Assembly (NCBI RefSeq): GCF_042663585.1
Contig: NZ_JBHTAN010000006.1
Coordinates: 186,001 to 250,000, forward strand
Direction: 5' to 3'
Source: Natranaeroarchaeum sp042663585
GTDB lineage: Archaea > Halobacteriota > Halobacteria > Halobacteriales > Natronoarchaeaceae
DNA: 64,000 bases
The position numbers and the translations under genes are program-made. Of this stretch, positions 1-7,761 are shown piece after piece. Under the pieces are notes generated by a model. That model did no database searches. It was not told where the DNA came from and saw only the letters and a list, made by a program, of their open reading frames with translations. Within the stretch, counting starts at the first letter, position 1, and each line of letters starts with the position of its first letter.

Positions 1-171
1 TTGGGGCGGCCCAGACGCTGCTATTGAAGTCGATGCCGCCGTTCCATTTTGCGATGACCGTCGTGACCGCGAGGTCGCCGGTGATGTTGGTCATCGTCCA
101 CATCCGGTCGAGGACCGAGTCCACCCGCTACTCGACTGCGACTGGGACCGGTGGAACGATCTGCAGACGGT
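1..171 (-). pseudogene. C-terminal fragment of a dicarboxylate/amino acid:cation symporter (DAACS-like), broken
   Basis: Reading the minus strand in the frame whose codons include 119-121 gives a peptide containing MWTMTNITGDLAVT followed by VIAKWNG. This resembles the conserved C-terminal stretch of sodium:dicarboxylate/glutamate symporters, where a helix is followed by a N(V/I)TGDL motif. The frame has an in-frame TAG at 128-130, only a few codons upstream of the conserved part, and no start codon. Upstream residues (VPPVPVAVE) are hydrophobic, as expected of a membrane segment. The gene would continue past the left edge of the window. I infer a truncated, inactive remnant. Family assignment rests on one short motif, so it is moderate at best. 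Confidence 0.45.
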
Positions 172-255
172 TCCCGACCACTATCGTGTAACGTATTCGC
201 CGGGAACTCAGCAGCGGGAGCGCCGAAAAGTCGGGTAGTTCTGAACCAAAGCAAC

Positions 256-309
256 GGCTCTGTTGTAACCCTCAGAGACTAATGGAAATCGCCCGCTGAA
301 TACAGAGCC
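256..309. repeat. Short inverted-repeat element, possible IS end remnant
   Basis: GGCTCTGT at 256-263 is matched by its exact reverse complement ACAGAGCC at 302-309. The flanks CAAC (252-255) and GTTG (313-316) extend the symmetry imperfectly. The 54-bp unit lies between the symporter remnant and trkA and encodes nothing recognisable. It could be the residue of an excised or decayed insertion sequence, or chance. Confidence 0.25.
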
Positions 310-363
310 TCAGTTGATCACAGTGCCACTCATCATAGCTCACCGGCGGACCGTATACTGAAC

Positions 364-1401
364 TCACTCACCTCGGAACGCCGAAATAACGGCATCTGAG
401 GCGTCAGGATCGGCTGCGATAATGTATCGTTCGCCGGCCTCCAGTCGCGTTTCGGAGGTGGCGGATCGGTCTCCCCCGGCTCCAGAAATCACGAGACTCC
501 CCTCCGGAAGGTCAACATCCTTGAGAAGTTGGCCTGCTATTGGTGACTCGGAGGCGACGCGGATATCGAACACTTCCATCTCACCGGTGATATCCTCGAA
601 TGTTCGCACATCACTCCCGCTGAGTGCGTTCACTGCAGTTTTGATACTTGCACGCTCCGGGAACACGACCTCGTCGACGAGTTGTTCGTACTCGTCGCCG
701 TCGGCATCGGTGATACGCGCCACCGTTCGGATATCCGGTTCGAACGTCCTCGCAGCGAGGCAGACCGCGAGATTAGCTGTAATTGAGGGCGCTAAGCCCC
801 CTTCCTCAGCGAGCGGCGAAGCCGCGAGCAGGGAGGGGATACAGCGCCCGCACGAGTTACTTGCCCTTTCCCCGCCACGCTTACTACCCCTGCGGTCGAA
901 CGAGGTAGTAAGATGCTCACCACGCTTCTGGCGTTGTTCAAACGCGACAAAAAGCGTGCAACGTCGGTTGTGGCCGAGTGTCGATTCGGTAGGAGTGGGA
1001 CACTCCGAACCGCCCCTGAAGGGAAATCGTCTGCGGAGTCTGGAATCCCTGTGCCCACGTTGGGTATAAATTCCGACACAGAAACAGGAAGCCCTGCCCT
1101 CAACAAGCGAGGGGCGAGTAGCCCCGAGCGCGGTAGGGCAGGGTAGTTCACTGCTATCGCTGTCTGTTAGCGCGCCGATAACGGTCGTATCGTCCGTGAG
1201 AGCATTCGATAGGACGGACGGCTTTGTCGCGTCACCTACCACAACCTCGATGTCGTCCGAGTCCTGCTCGTTTGCACGGTCCGGGTCTCGCTCGATAATT
1301 GTCACTTGGTGTCCACGTTGTCTGAAGAACTGTGCTACTCGAAATCCGACCCGTCCGCCGCCAGCGACTAGGATATGACTATTGGTAACTATACACACCA
1401 A
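364..1401 (-). pseudogene. trkA: TrkA-family potassium channel/transporter regulatory subunit, interrupted by an in-frame insertion
   Basis: The start of the 345-residue frame encodes a Rossmann RCK/TrkA-N domain (nucleotide-binding motif VAGGGRVG, then VTIIERD and VVVGDATKP). The end encodes the rest of RCK-N (NLAVCLAARTFEPD, VARITD) and a TrkA-C domain (roughly residues 260-345). These proteins bind NAD/ATP at the membrane and gate Trk K+ uptake. Residues about 82-205 are foreign, low-complexity Arg/Ser-rich sequence from an insertion at about 784-1152. Without it the protein would be about 222 residues, the usual size for single-RCK haloarchaeal TrkA. The insert length is a multiple of three and carries no stop, so the frame stays open, but the extra block splits the Rossmann fold between a strand and its following helix. 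The start is TTG at 1401 or GTG at 1398; neither has clear support. Probably inactive. Confidence 0.7.
784..1152 (+). mobile_element. Non-autonomous IS200/IS605 (IS1341-type) remnant with TnpB tail, inserted in trkA
   Basis: About 369 bp interrupts trkA. Its left end holds a structured palindrome: outer stem GGGCGCT (787-793) with AGCGCCC (843-849), and an inner CCCCCTTCC/GGGAGGGG stem. Its right end holds CCCTGCCCT (1092-1100) pairing with AGGGCAGGG (1135-1143) around an inner GGGGC-GAGTA-GCCCC hairpin (1111-1125), then GTAGTTCAC. On the plus strand, the frame ending at the TAG at 1144-1146 reads ...ETGSPALNKRGASSPERGRAG-stop, which looks like the C-terminal tail of haloarchaeal OrfB/TnpB proteins. 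Subterminal hairpins and a TnpB tail without the rest of the gene are typical of IS200/IS605-derived internal deletions. Exact boundaries are inferred from where TrkA homology stops and resumes. Confidence 0.6.
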
Positions 1402-1986
1402 CTTCGACGGCGTACACTAAAGCCCGTTGTTTGGGAGACTGTACTTCGACTGTCGTCGCGCTCGGTGTTTACACTCTGAGTTATGGATCAGCGCGTGCGC
1501 TCGCTTGAGTGCGCGCACTGGTGCGTCAACAATCCCCCTCGACGGCGACTCTCTCCGCTCTCTCGTCTCCTCGGCATCTTCGGTTTCGCTCGCTGTCCGG
1601 TCCGTGGTTCGCTGTCGTGCTCGGTCGGGGTGGCACATCACACCTCAAAATATGGATGAATAATAATACTGGGTTCTCCGGTGCCGGTTTCGAGGGGTTC
1701 AACCGAACTAACGATGCGGGATAACCACCGTTTCCAGTGGATCAACTGGAACACGGAGAACCCAGCGGCGCGTGGCACTTCTCTCCGCCAGTGCTCTCAG
1801 GCATACGCCCTAAGAGGTATGTCCTGCTTGGCAGGAACTCCCCCTCCGGGGATCTCGCCTCGACCACCCGGATCACGACGTCGCCACTCCCCAGAACTAA
1901 AGTCAACTATATACAACTACGTGAAAACTGCAACTCCACTTGAACTGGAGGGGTTACACAATGGCTTGCCGCCCGGCTGTCGGCCC
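1402..1986. other. No convincing gene; likely decayed sequence
   Basis: I see no credible coding sequence here. Small frames exist on both strands but have biased, Arg/Ser-rich compositions and no recognisable motif. The only structured signal is the inverted repeat at 1670-1764. On the minus strand around 1850-1765 there is a short frame (VIRVVEARSPEGEFLP) that could be a transposase tail, but this is weak. Confidence 0.4.
1670..1764. repeat. 11-bp perfect inverted repeat, 95-bp span
   Basis: TGGGTTCTCCG at 1670-1680 is matched exactly by CGGAGAACCCA at 1754-1764, with a 73-bp spacer. It lies in a stretch with no gene, upstream of the interrupted trkA. It could be a subterminal hairpin of a decayed IS200/IS605-type element, like the one inside trkA. 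No target-site duplication can be defined. Confidence 0.35.
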
Positions 1987-2148
1987 CTAGCGAGTGAGCC
2001 GCCGCATGGTGTCACAGCCCCGGCAGCGATGAACGACGTGGTCGTTGTCGCCGTAGACGCGCTTGAAGTCTGCCGAAACGTGGGCGCCACAGTTCTGGCA
2101 GGCGGGGGACTCGTCGCTCTCCGTGACGAGTTTCAACACGCCGACCAC
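1987..2148 (-). CDS. Small zinc-ribbon protein
   Basis: The minus-strand frame ending in TAG at 1987-1989 encodes a small protein with two metal-binding knuckles, CQNCG and CRGC, separated by about 20 residues (motifs SADFKRVYGDNDHVVHRC). This is a compact beta-ribbon of the sort common in uncharacterised haloarchaeal proteins. The start is uncertain. GTG at 2148 (preceded by GGGGG) gives 53 residues; GTG at 2139 gives 50. The frame stays open about 45 bp further upstream without an ATG, and that upstream translation also looks protein-like, so the gene may have lost its original start. Function unknown; nucleic-acid or protein binding is a guess. It overlaps no other credible gene. Confidence 0.5.
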   Translation of the reverse strand: MVGVLKLVTESDESPACQNCGAHVSADFKRVYGDNDHVVHRCRGCDTMRRLTR

Positions 2149-2305
2149 CCCCTCGTTCCGCGGCTGTTCGGGCGGTCTATAGCGCCATTTTTCGCGTCAT
2201 CCGAGTACCGGCAAGTTTCTACACTTACCAGTAAAGTAATGATGGCGATTTCGAGCGTCTTACATACCTGAGAACGCCGACAATGACGTTCTTCAGAATA
2301 AGAAG

Positions 2306-2376
2306 TGGGACCGCCGAGAATTGAACTCGGGTCCTACGGACCCCATCCGCAGAGGATACCACTACCCCACGGTCCC
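2306..2376 (-). tRNA. tRNA-Pro (anticodon GGG)
   Basis: The minus strand folds into a complete cloverleaf: acceptor GGGACCG/CGGTCCC with discriminator A; D arm with loop TAGTGGTA; anticodon stem TGCGG/CCGTA around loop ATGGGGT; T arm CCGAG-TTCAATT-CTCGG. The anticodon GGG reads CCC/CCU proline codons. No CCA is encoded. No intron is needed to close the anticodon arm. Confidence 0.93.
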
Positions 2377-2513
2377 AGTGCATTCGGATAGAGGAGAGTT
2401 CAAGTTTTAAGGGCTTCGTTTCGATTCGACCGCGGGACACAATGCCGATAGCGTGCGCCGCGACACTTACCAGCACAACACCCATAACGCCCCCCTGAGA
2501 ACGTCGGGGACGA

Positions 2514-4988
2514 ATGACTATCGGACTCGATATCGGCGAGCGCTTCACCATCGTCGCGCACGACGACGCCGAATCATCGGCCGAGCGGACGAATTTCGTT
2601 GCACTGCCGGCCGAAGAGATGGTGCTCGATATGCTGTCGAGCGGGAGCGTCGAGTACGTCGAGCAGGGCGACTCGGTGTACGCGGTGGGCGACGCCGCCA
2701 CCGACTTCGCGGGAATGTTCGACGCGCCGGTCCAGTCGCTACTGCGCGGCGGCGTCCTCACCGGCGAGCGCGATGCCGACGCCACGCTGGTCGAACTGCT
2801 AATCGCGCAGGTCGCCGGAGACGGCGCGGCGGATGAGCGGGCGACCTACGCCATCCCCGCAGAGCCAGTCGACGAGGACGTCGCGACGCTCTATCACCGG
2901 CGCACCATCGACGAGTGCCTCGCCGCGCTGGGCTACGATCCCGATCCAGTCACGCGGGGGCGTGCCGCCGGCTACGCCGGGTTCGGCACCGATGCGCCGT
3001 CAGGGCTGGTACTGGTGCTGGGGACCGGCACGAGCGAGGTCTGCTTGCTCGACGACGGGGAACCGCTCGCGGGCTTCGGCCTCAGTCGCGGCGGGAGCTG
3101 GATCGACCGGCAGGTCGCCGATGCGACCGATCAGGAACCGAGTGTGGTCGCCGACGAGCGCGAGGGGTACGACCTCACCGGCGGGGACGGCGACGTACTC
3201 GGAATGTACTACGAGAACTACCTCTCGTACGTCGTCGACCGCGCCGCCGAGCGTCTCACGACTGCCCTCGACGGTGCGTCGGTCCCGGTCGTCGTCGCCG
3301 GCCCGGCCGCCCGATCGGACGGCATCGACGCGACGCTCGAGTCCCTGCTCGCTGATGCCGCGATCCCGTTCGATATCGACACCGTTTGCGTCCTCGACAA
3401 TCCGGTGACGGCGGTCGCCCGCGGTGCCGTACTCGCTCCCGACGCCGCGGCCGAGCAGTCGGTCGAATCGGCGGTAGCCGAGGCGGAGGCGGGAGCGGCC
3501 GCCGGCGCGAGGAAACCGACGGCCGATACCGACGGATCGTCGACTCCCGCGGCGACCGCTGACTCCGGGGCTACTGCCGGTGTGTCTGCTCAGGGGGACG
3601 ATGTCACCACGTCGGACGATATCGCTCGAACTGTCGACCGATTGGACGATAGCCTCAACGAACTCCGCGACCGGATCGAGACACGGGCCGAGGCCGCGGC
3701 GACTGCGGACCTGCGCGAGTCAGTCGAGACGCTCGACGCCCGGTTCGACGAGATCCGGGACGAGCGGATCCCGGCGCTTTCGGCGGGCATCGACACGGTA
3801 GCGGACGATTTTGACGGCGTACGGAGCCGCCTCGCCGACCTGGACGAGCGACTGGACGCGGTCGATACCCGACTCGACGACACAGACAAGGAACTGGCGG
3901 CGGCCGTCACGAGTATCGAGGATGCGCTTGCGGCACTCCGCGATGACCTCGACGACGTCGAGACCGCCGCTGACTCGCCGGACGACGAACTACTCTCCCG
4001 CCTCGCGGCCGTCGAATCGACTGTCGACGAGCGCGCTGGACTGGAGTCGCAGGTCGACTCCCTCCGTGAGACGCTCGACACTGTGGACGCGGCGGCCGAC
4101 AGTGCCCTCGAACGAGTCGACGAGGTCGAGCAGCGACTCGCCGACGCCGCGACGAAGATCGACCGGACCGCAGAGCGAACCGGGGAACTGGAGACGCGGT
4201 TCGAGGACGTTGTAGCAGATGCCGACACGGCCCTGGCCCGTACCGACGGGATCGAGGCGCGGTTCGACGGAGTCGAGGAACAGGCAGCGACTGCGGTAGA
4301 CCGCACCGACCGACTCGAAGACCGGATCGAGGCGGTCGAGGGAACGGCCGAACGGACCGACAGCCTCGAAGCCAGGGTCGCCAAGGTCGATTCGGCGGTA
4401 ACGGCCGTCGAACGGTCGCTCGCCGACCGTGCGGCCAATGTCGACGAGAGCCTCGACACGCTGGACGAACGGGTCGCAACGACAAGCGGCACGACGAATA
4501 CCCTCGAATCGCGTGTCGACGACATCGATGCCAGTGTGGCGGCCACCGACGAGCGCATCGGGCGTATCGAATCCTCGACGGCGGAGACCGACGAGCGCGT
4601 CGATACCCTCGAAGGGACGGTTAGAGGACTTGAGGACCGGATCGTTGAGGTGGAGAACCAACTCGAACGGATCGACGAACTCGAAAGCGCCCTCGACCGG
4701 ACCGACGACCGGATCGACGAACTCGCGGAACTGCGATCCGACGTCACTGCCCTCGAATCGCGCGTCGAAGCGCTCGCCGATGCCGACGACGGGCCGAGCG
4801 AGGCCGAACTCCGCGAGATTGCAGTCGACGCGGCGACCGAGCGCGTCCTCGCGCCGACCGCAGGCGTCGTCGGTCTGGTCGCCCTGCTCGCAGGGGGTGT
4901 GGTAGCCGCTCTGGGTACGACTGTCCCCGGCGTCGCGGTAGCACTGGTCGGCGTCGCCTGTCTGGCGGTCTACCTCCTCCTCGGGTAA
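2514..4988 (+). CDS. Actin-like ATPase domain fused to long coiled coil and C-terminal membrane anchor
   Basis: The 824-residue acidic protein has three parts. Residues 1 to about 310 form an actin/Hsp70/MreB-type (ASKHA) fold: phosphate-1-like MTIGLDIGERFT at the start, VLVLGTGTSE near 166-175 as a phosphate-2 loop, and VVAGPAARSDG then PVTAVARGAVLA near 260-305 as the adenosine/connect regions. About 310-365 is a low-complexity linker. About 365-770 is an almost unbroken coiled coil with repeating units such as ERTDSLEARV and DRTDDRIDEL. About 780-824 holds two adjacent hydrophobic segments ending the protein (VGLVALLAGGVVAAL and GVAVALVGVACLAVYLLLG). I infer a membrane-tethered, nucleotide-switching scaffold, with a cell-shape, envelope or chaperone-like role. 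Haloarchaeal actin-like proteins known to me are much shorter. It stands alone between tRNA-Pro and a DJ-1-like gene. ATPase activity is unproven. Confidence 0.7.
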   Translation: MTIGLDIGERFTIVAHDDAESSAERTNFVALPAEEMVLDMLSSGSVEYVEQGDSVYAVGDAATDFAGMFDAPVQSLLRGGVLTGERDADATLVELLIAQVAGDGAADERATYAIPAEPVDEDVATLYHRRTIDECLAALGYDPDPVTRGRAAGYAGFGTDAPSGLVLVLGTGTSEVCLLDDGEPLAGFGLSRGGSWIDRQVADATDQEPSVVADEREGYDLTGGDGDVLGMYYENYLSYVVDRAAERLTTALDGASVPVVVAGPAARSDGIDATLESLLADAAIPFDIDTVCVLDNPVTAVARGAVLAPDAAAEQSVESAVAEAEAGAAAGARKPTADTDGSSTPAATADSGATAGVSAQGDDVTTSDDIARTVDRLDDSLNELRDRIETRAEAAATADLRESVETLDARFDEIRDERIPALSAGIDTVADDFDGVRSRLADLDERLDAVDTRLDDTDKELAAAVTSIEDALAALRDDLDDVETAADSPDDELLSRLAAVESTVDERAGLESQVDSLRETLDTVDAAADSALERVDEVEQRLADAATKIDRTAERTGELETRFEDVVADADTALARTDGIEARFDGVEEQAATAVDRTDRLEDRIEAVEGTAERTDSLEARVAKVDSAVTAVERSLADRAANVDESLDTLDERVATTSGTTNTLESRVDDIDASVAATDERIGRIESSTAETDERVDTLEGTVRGLEDRIVEVENQLERIDELESALDRTDDRIDELAELRSDVTALESRVEALADADDGPSEAELREIAVDAATERVLAPTAGVVGLVALLAGGVVAALGTTVPGVAVALVGVACLAVYLLLG

Positions 4989-5041
4989 CGGTAGCATCCG
5001 GTGGCACGGGGTTTATCTCTCTGTTCGTGCTAGTCCCGATG

Positions 5042-5722
5042 ATGACATCCGCACTGTTCGTCGTCAGTCAGGAAGGGTACTGGGGAGAGGAATGTGTCGA
5101 CCCACTGCAGTTGCTCTCCGACCGTGGCGTCGATATTGAGGTGGCTACGCCGAGCGGCGATAAACCCGTTATCGACGAACGGTCGGTCAATCCCGAAAAC
5201 GTCGGTGAGGAGACCGCGGAACGCGTAATGGAGTGTCACAACAACGATCCGCGTCTGGCGGATCCGGAACCGCTCGCGACAGTGTCGGCGGACGACTACG
5301 ACGCAGTCGTCTTCCCCGGCGGCCACGGCACCGTCTGGGACGTCAATCAGGACCGTGACGCCCGCAGACTGCTCCGTAACGCCGTCGAGGGTGACGAGGG
5401 ACGGGCGCTCGTCGTCTGTCACGCTGTCGCTATCCTCGCGTTCACCAGAGATAGCGACGGCGAGATGCTGGTCGAGGGGCGAAACGTGACCGGGTTCCCC
5501 AACGAGTGGGAGGAGGGTATCGTCGACGAGAACGACTGTATGCCGGACGGTAGAAAGCTTTCGTACTGGGTCGAGGACGAAGTTCTGGCGGCCGGTGCTC
5601 ACTGGGACGCCGAACTCGACGCGGAGACGAGCGTTACCGTCGATGGCGACCTCATCACTGGGCGCGGGCCGGAATCGTCCAACGCGGCCGGTGAGCGACT
5701 CGCCGATACGCTCGGTGTCTGA
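5042..5722 (+). CDS. DJ-1/PfpI (Hsp31-like) superfamily protein
   Basis: The 226-residue protein carries the class I glutamine-amidotransferase-like fold of the DJ-1/PfpI family: N-terminal ALFVVSQEGYWGEE with the conserved Glu, DAVVFPGGHGTVWD as the central glycine loop, and a nucleophile elbow ALVVCHAVAIL with Cys about 126 followed by His. Length and the insertion around residues 140-175 fit the Hsp31/YajL-like branch, whose members act as glyoxalase-III-like enzymes, deglycases or chaperones; which applies here cannot be told. ATGs at 5039 and 5042 are both possible, and a GTG at 5027 is less likely because TTTATC at 5012-5017 sits about 27 bp before the ATGs, as expected for a leaderless transcript. 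Confidence 0.85.
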   Translation: MTSALFVVSQEGYWGEECVDPLQLLSDRGVDIEVATPSGDKPVIDERSVNPENVGEETAERVMECHNNDPRLADPEPLATVSADDYDAVVFPGGHGTVWDVNQDRDARRLLRNAVEGDEGRALVVCHAVAILAFTRDSDGEMLVEGRNVTGFPNEWEEGIVDENDCMPDGRKLSYWVEDEVLAAGAHWDAELDAETSVTVDGDLITGRGPESSNAAGERLADTLGV

Positions 5723-5728
5723 GCAGGG

Positions 5729-5881
5729 TCAGAGTTTGTAGGTGGCACAGTCGCCCGAACCACACGTCGGACAGGCTCTCTCGGAGACGTCGAGCGAGGT
5801 ACCACACCGTCTACATTCGTAGAGCACGTCCAATTCCTCCTCGGTGCGTATCACTCCGACTAACCGATTGAGTACCGACAT
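5729..5881 (-). CDS. Small zinc-ribbon protein, 50 residues
   Basis: Minus-strand ATG at 5881 to TGA at 5729-5731 encodes a 50-residue protein with the pattern YECRRCGTSL then RACPTCGSGDC. That is two CxxC knuckles plus an extra Cys, typical of a rubredoxin-like or rubrerythrin-type zinc ribbon. The N-terminus (MSVLNRLVGVIRTEEEL) is a short amphipathic helix. It ends 6 bp from the end of the DJ-1-like gene, converging with it. Similar tiny zinc ribbons are abundant in haloarchaea and mostly uncharacterised. The clean start codon, acidic composition and intact motif argue that it is real; its function is unknown. Confidence 0.75.
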   Translation of the reverse strand: MSVLNRLVGVIRTEEELDVLYECRRCGTSLDVSERACPTCGSGDCATYKL

Positions 5882-6004
5882 GTAGTATCACGTGTTTAGT
5901 TCTCACACGCAACACCCGATTAGTAATGCTATTGATTACACGACAGTTATGGGCGTAAGGCTACGTTTACTGATAGAAATTCGCACAAAAACGGACTACA
6001 AGCC

Positions 6005-6535
6005 TCAGGAGACGAGTTGCTCTTCGCCGCGCTCGACGACGATGCGGCATGGCGGCGAGAGTTTGTTGTAGGACCGGCGGAAGGCTTCTTTGACGGTGGT
6101 GGCCTGGTCGACGGTACACCAGGTGGTGAAGATGCGGTCGCCCTCGGGGATGCGTGCGGCGGTGCCGACGATCTTGCCGAAAGACTGGCGCATTCCGTCG
6201 GAGACACGGTCGGCGCCTGCACCGGTTGCCTGCTTGTTCTCTCGCAGGACTTGGTGGGGGAACTTGCGCAGGGTCATTCTGTAGTTGTTCTCGCCGAGTT
6301 CCTTGATGAGGTGGCGGTTGGCCGACAGGCGGGCGCTTTCGAGCGCGCCGTGACGGAGTTGGACGGCCTCCTCGGTGACGAGGCTGATCTGGACGGGGTA
6401 CTCGTCGGGATCGGTCTGGAGATCGCCCATCTCGTGCTGGGCGATCTTGGAACCGGGGATCCCTCCCATATACTCGCGGCGAGTGTAGGACGGCTTGTCG
6501 ATCTGCCGATACATAGAGGCGGGTTTCTCGGACAT
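6005..6535 (-). CDS. rpl10e: 50S ribosomal protein L10e (uL16)
   Basis: The 176-residue protein is a full-length archaeal L10e/L16. Recognisable features are MSEKPASMYR...KPSYTRREY at the N-terminus, GIPGSKI, a conserved ENNYRMTLRKFPHQVLRENK block, GADRVSDGMRQSFGK, and TVDQATTVKEAFRR near the C-terminus. The protein binds 23S rRNA near the A-site finger and takes part in tRNA accommodation. The ATG at 6535 gives the family's usual N-terminus and length. It is a single gene, not within a ribosomal-protein operon, followed by an unrelated CPBP protease on the same strand upstream of it in coordinates. Confidence 0.97.
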   Translation of the reverse strand: MSEKPASMYRQIDKPSYTRREYMGGIPGSKIAQHEMGDLQTDPDEYPVQISLVTEEAVQLRHGALESARLSANRHLIKELGENNYRMTLRKFPHQVLRENKQATGAGADRVSDGMRQSFGKIVGTAARIPEGDRIFTTWCTVDQATTVKEAFRRSYNKLSPPCRIVVERGEEQLVS

Positions 6536-6609
6536 GGTTGTTACGCGAACCGAGGCCGAGGCTGCCGATAAAGCCTTCGAAGGGAACGAGTCGCGGGCCG
6601 GGCCGACGC

Positions 6610-7731
6610 TCAGACGACGCCGACCTCGCGTGTCACGGCGACGTACAAGACGGCATATTGGAACGCGTTGAAACCACCGTGGATGACTGTGGGGACGAGC
6701 AGATTGTCGGTCTGGGCATAGGTGTAGGCGAGCACGAGCGACAGGACGAACGCGAGAGCAAGCCCGCCCAGCGCTGCTGGAAACGAGACGGTGGCGTAGG
6801 CCGGCAGATAGATCGCAGCGTAGAGGACGCTACTGAGGACGACCGCACTGGGCTGGGAAAAAGTGGCGTACAGGGACTTCTGGATCACGTTGCGAAAGAG
6901 CAGTTCCTCGGCCGGACCAACGAGCAGCATCGAGACGGGCAGGACGGCAAGGAAGATGTCGGGAGACCGCTCGATACCCTGCTCGACGACGCCCGACCGG
7001 GACGACGGGACGCCGAGTCCCGCGAGCAGTTCCGCGGCGAAGATCAGGGCGACCAACAGCCCGATGAACCCGCCGATACAGTAGAGCAACTCTCGAGTGT
7101 CCAGCCAGTCGAGATCCACGAACTCGAGGCCGTCATCGTGCCAGTAAAGGTAGACTGCGGCGACGACTGTCAGTCCAAGTCCGGCCGCTGTCGGGCTAGC
7201 CAACGCGCTGGCGAGCATCTCGTTGCCCGAGAACAGGACGGTCGCGATGGGCCGTAATACGGCATCGAGCACTCCAGCGACGAGTAACGCGCCCACTGCA
7301 ACGATACTCCTGGCGACGACCGCTTCCGACCGGTCGAGCACTTCGTCTATCCGGAGTTCGCTCCACTCGACCACGCCGGTGAGACCTGTTGCGGTGCCGA
7401 AGACGGCGGCTAGTGGTGGCCACAGGGAGACCGACGCTCCGGCGTCCGTCACGACCGCGAGGGCGGTCAGTGCGGAGCCGACCACTCCTACGCTCCCGGT
7501 GACAGTGAAGGCCACGCCGACCGGCCGGTCCAGCCAGTCGTATCGACGGGCGAGAAATCCGGCGAGCGTCAAAAAGGAGAACGCGGTCGCAAGCGCCGCC
7601 GCCGAGACGGTCACATCAATCGGTTCGGCGACGATGATGACTGACGGCCAGGGCTGAAGCGTCGTCGCTGCGGCGACCGTGGCGAGGACGATTCCGAGTC
7701 CGGAGAAGCTACCCTTGTTCATAGGTCTCAC
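6610..7731 (-). CDS. CPBP-family intramembrane glutamic/metalloprotease (CAAX/Abi type)
   Basis: The 373-residue protein has about eight to ten membrane segments. The C-terminal half contains the CPBP (Abi) signature: GPAEELLFRNVIQ carries the conserved EExxxR, and VIHGGFNAF carries the distal His and Asn that complete the active site in Rce1-like enzymes. The N-terminal half is made of additional hydrophobic helices with no catalytic motif. Family members process CAAX proteins in eukaryotes and immunity or stress proteins in bacteria; the haloarchaeal substrate is unknown. Start ATG at 7731 lies 30 bp from the pgi stop on the same strand, so the two could be cotranscribed. Confidence 0.85.
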   Translation of the reverse strand: MRPMNKGSFSGLGIVLATVAAATTLQPWPSVIIVAEPIDVTVSAAALATAFSFLTLAGFLARRYDWLDRPVGVAFTVTGSVGVVGSALTALAVVTDAGASVSLWPPLAAVFGTATGLTGVVEWSELRIDEVLDRSEAVVARSIVAVGALLVAGVLDAVLRPIATVLFSGNEMLASALASPTAAGLGLTVVAAVYLYWHDDGLEFVDLDWLDTRELLYCIGGFIGLLVALIFAAELLAGLGVPSSRSGVVEQGIERSPDIFLAVLPVSMLLVGPAEELLFRNVIQKSLYATFSQPSAVVLSSVLYAAIYLPAYATVSFPAALGGLALAFVLSLVLAYTYAQTDNLLVPTVIHGGFNAFQYAVLYVAVTREVGVV

Positions 7732-7761
7732 GGCACCGCCCGCGAATCCGGTCTGTCGACC

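Noticed and set aside
1681..2271. Long plus-strand frame of 196 codons
   Set aside because: The translation has no motif, odd composition and covers the antisense of a better zinc-ribbon frame; it reads through an inverted-repeat region.
3590..4747. 385-codon Ser/Arg-rich minus-strand frame
   Set aside because: It is the antisense of the coiled-coil part of the actin-like gene. Repetitive GAC/GAG codons in GC-rich DNA give long antisense frames.
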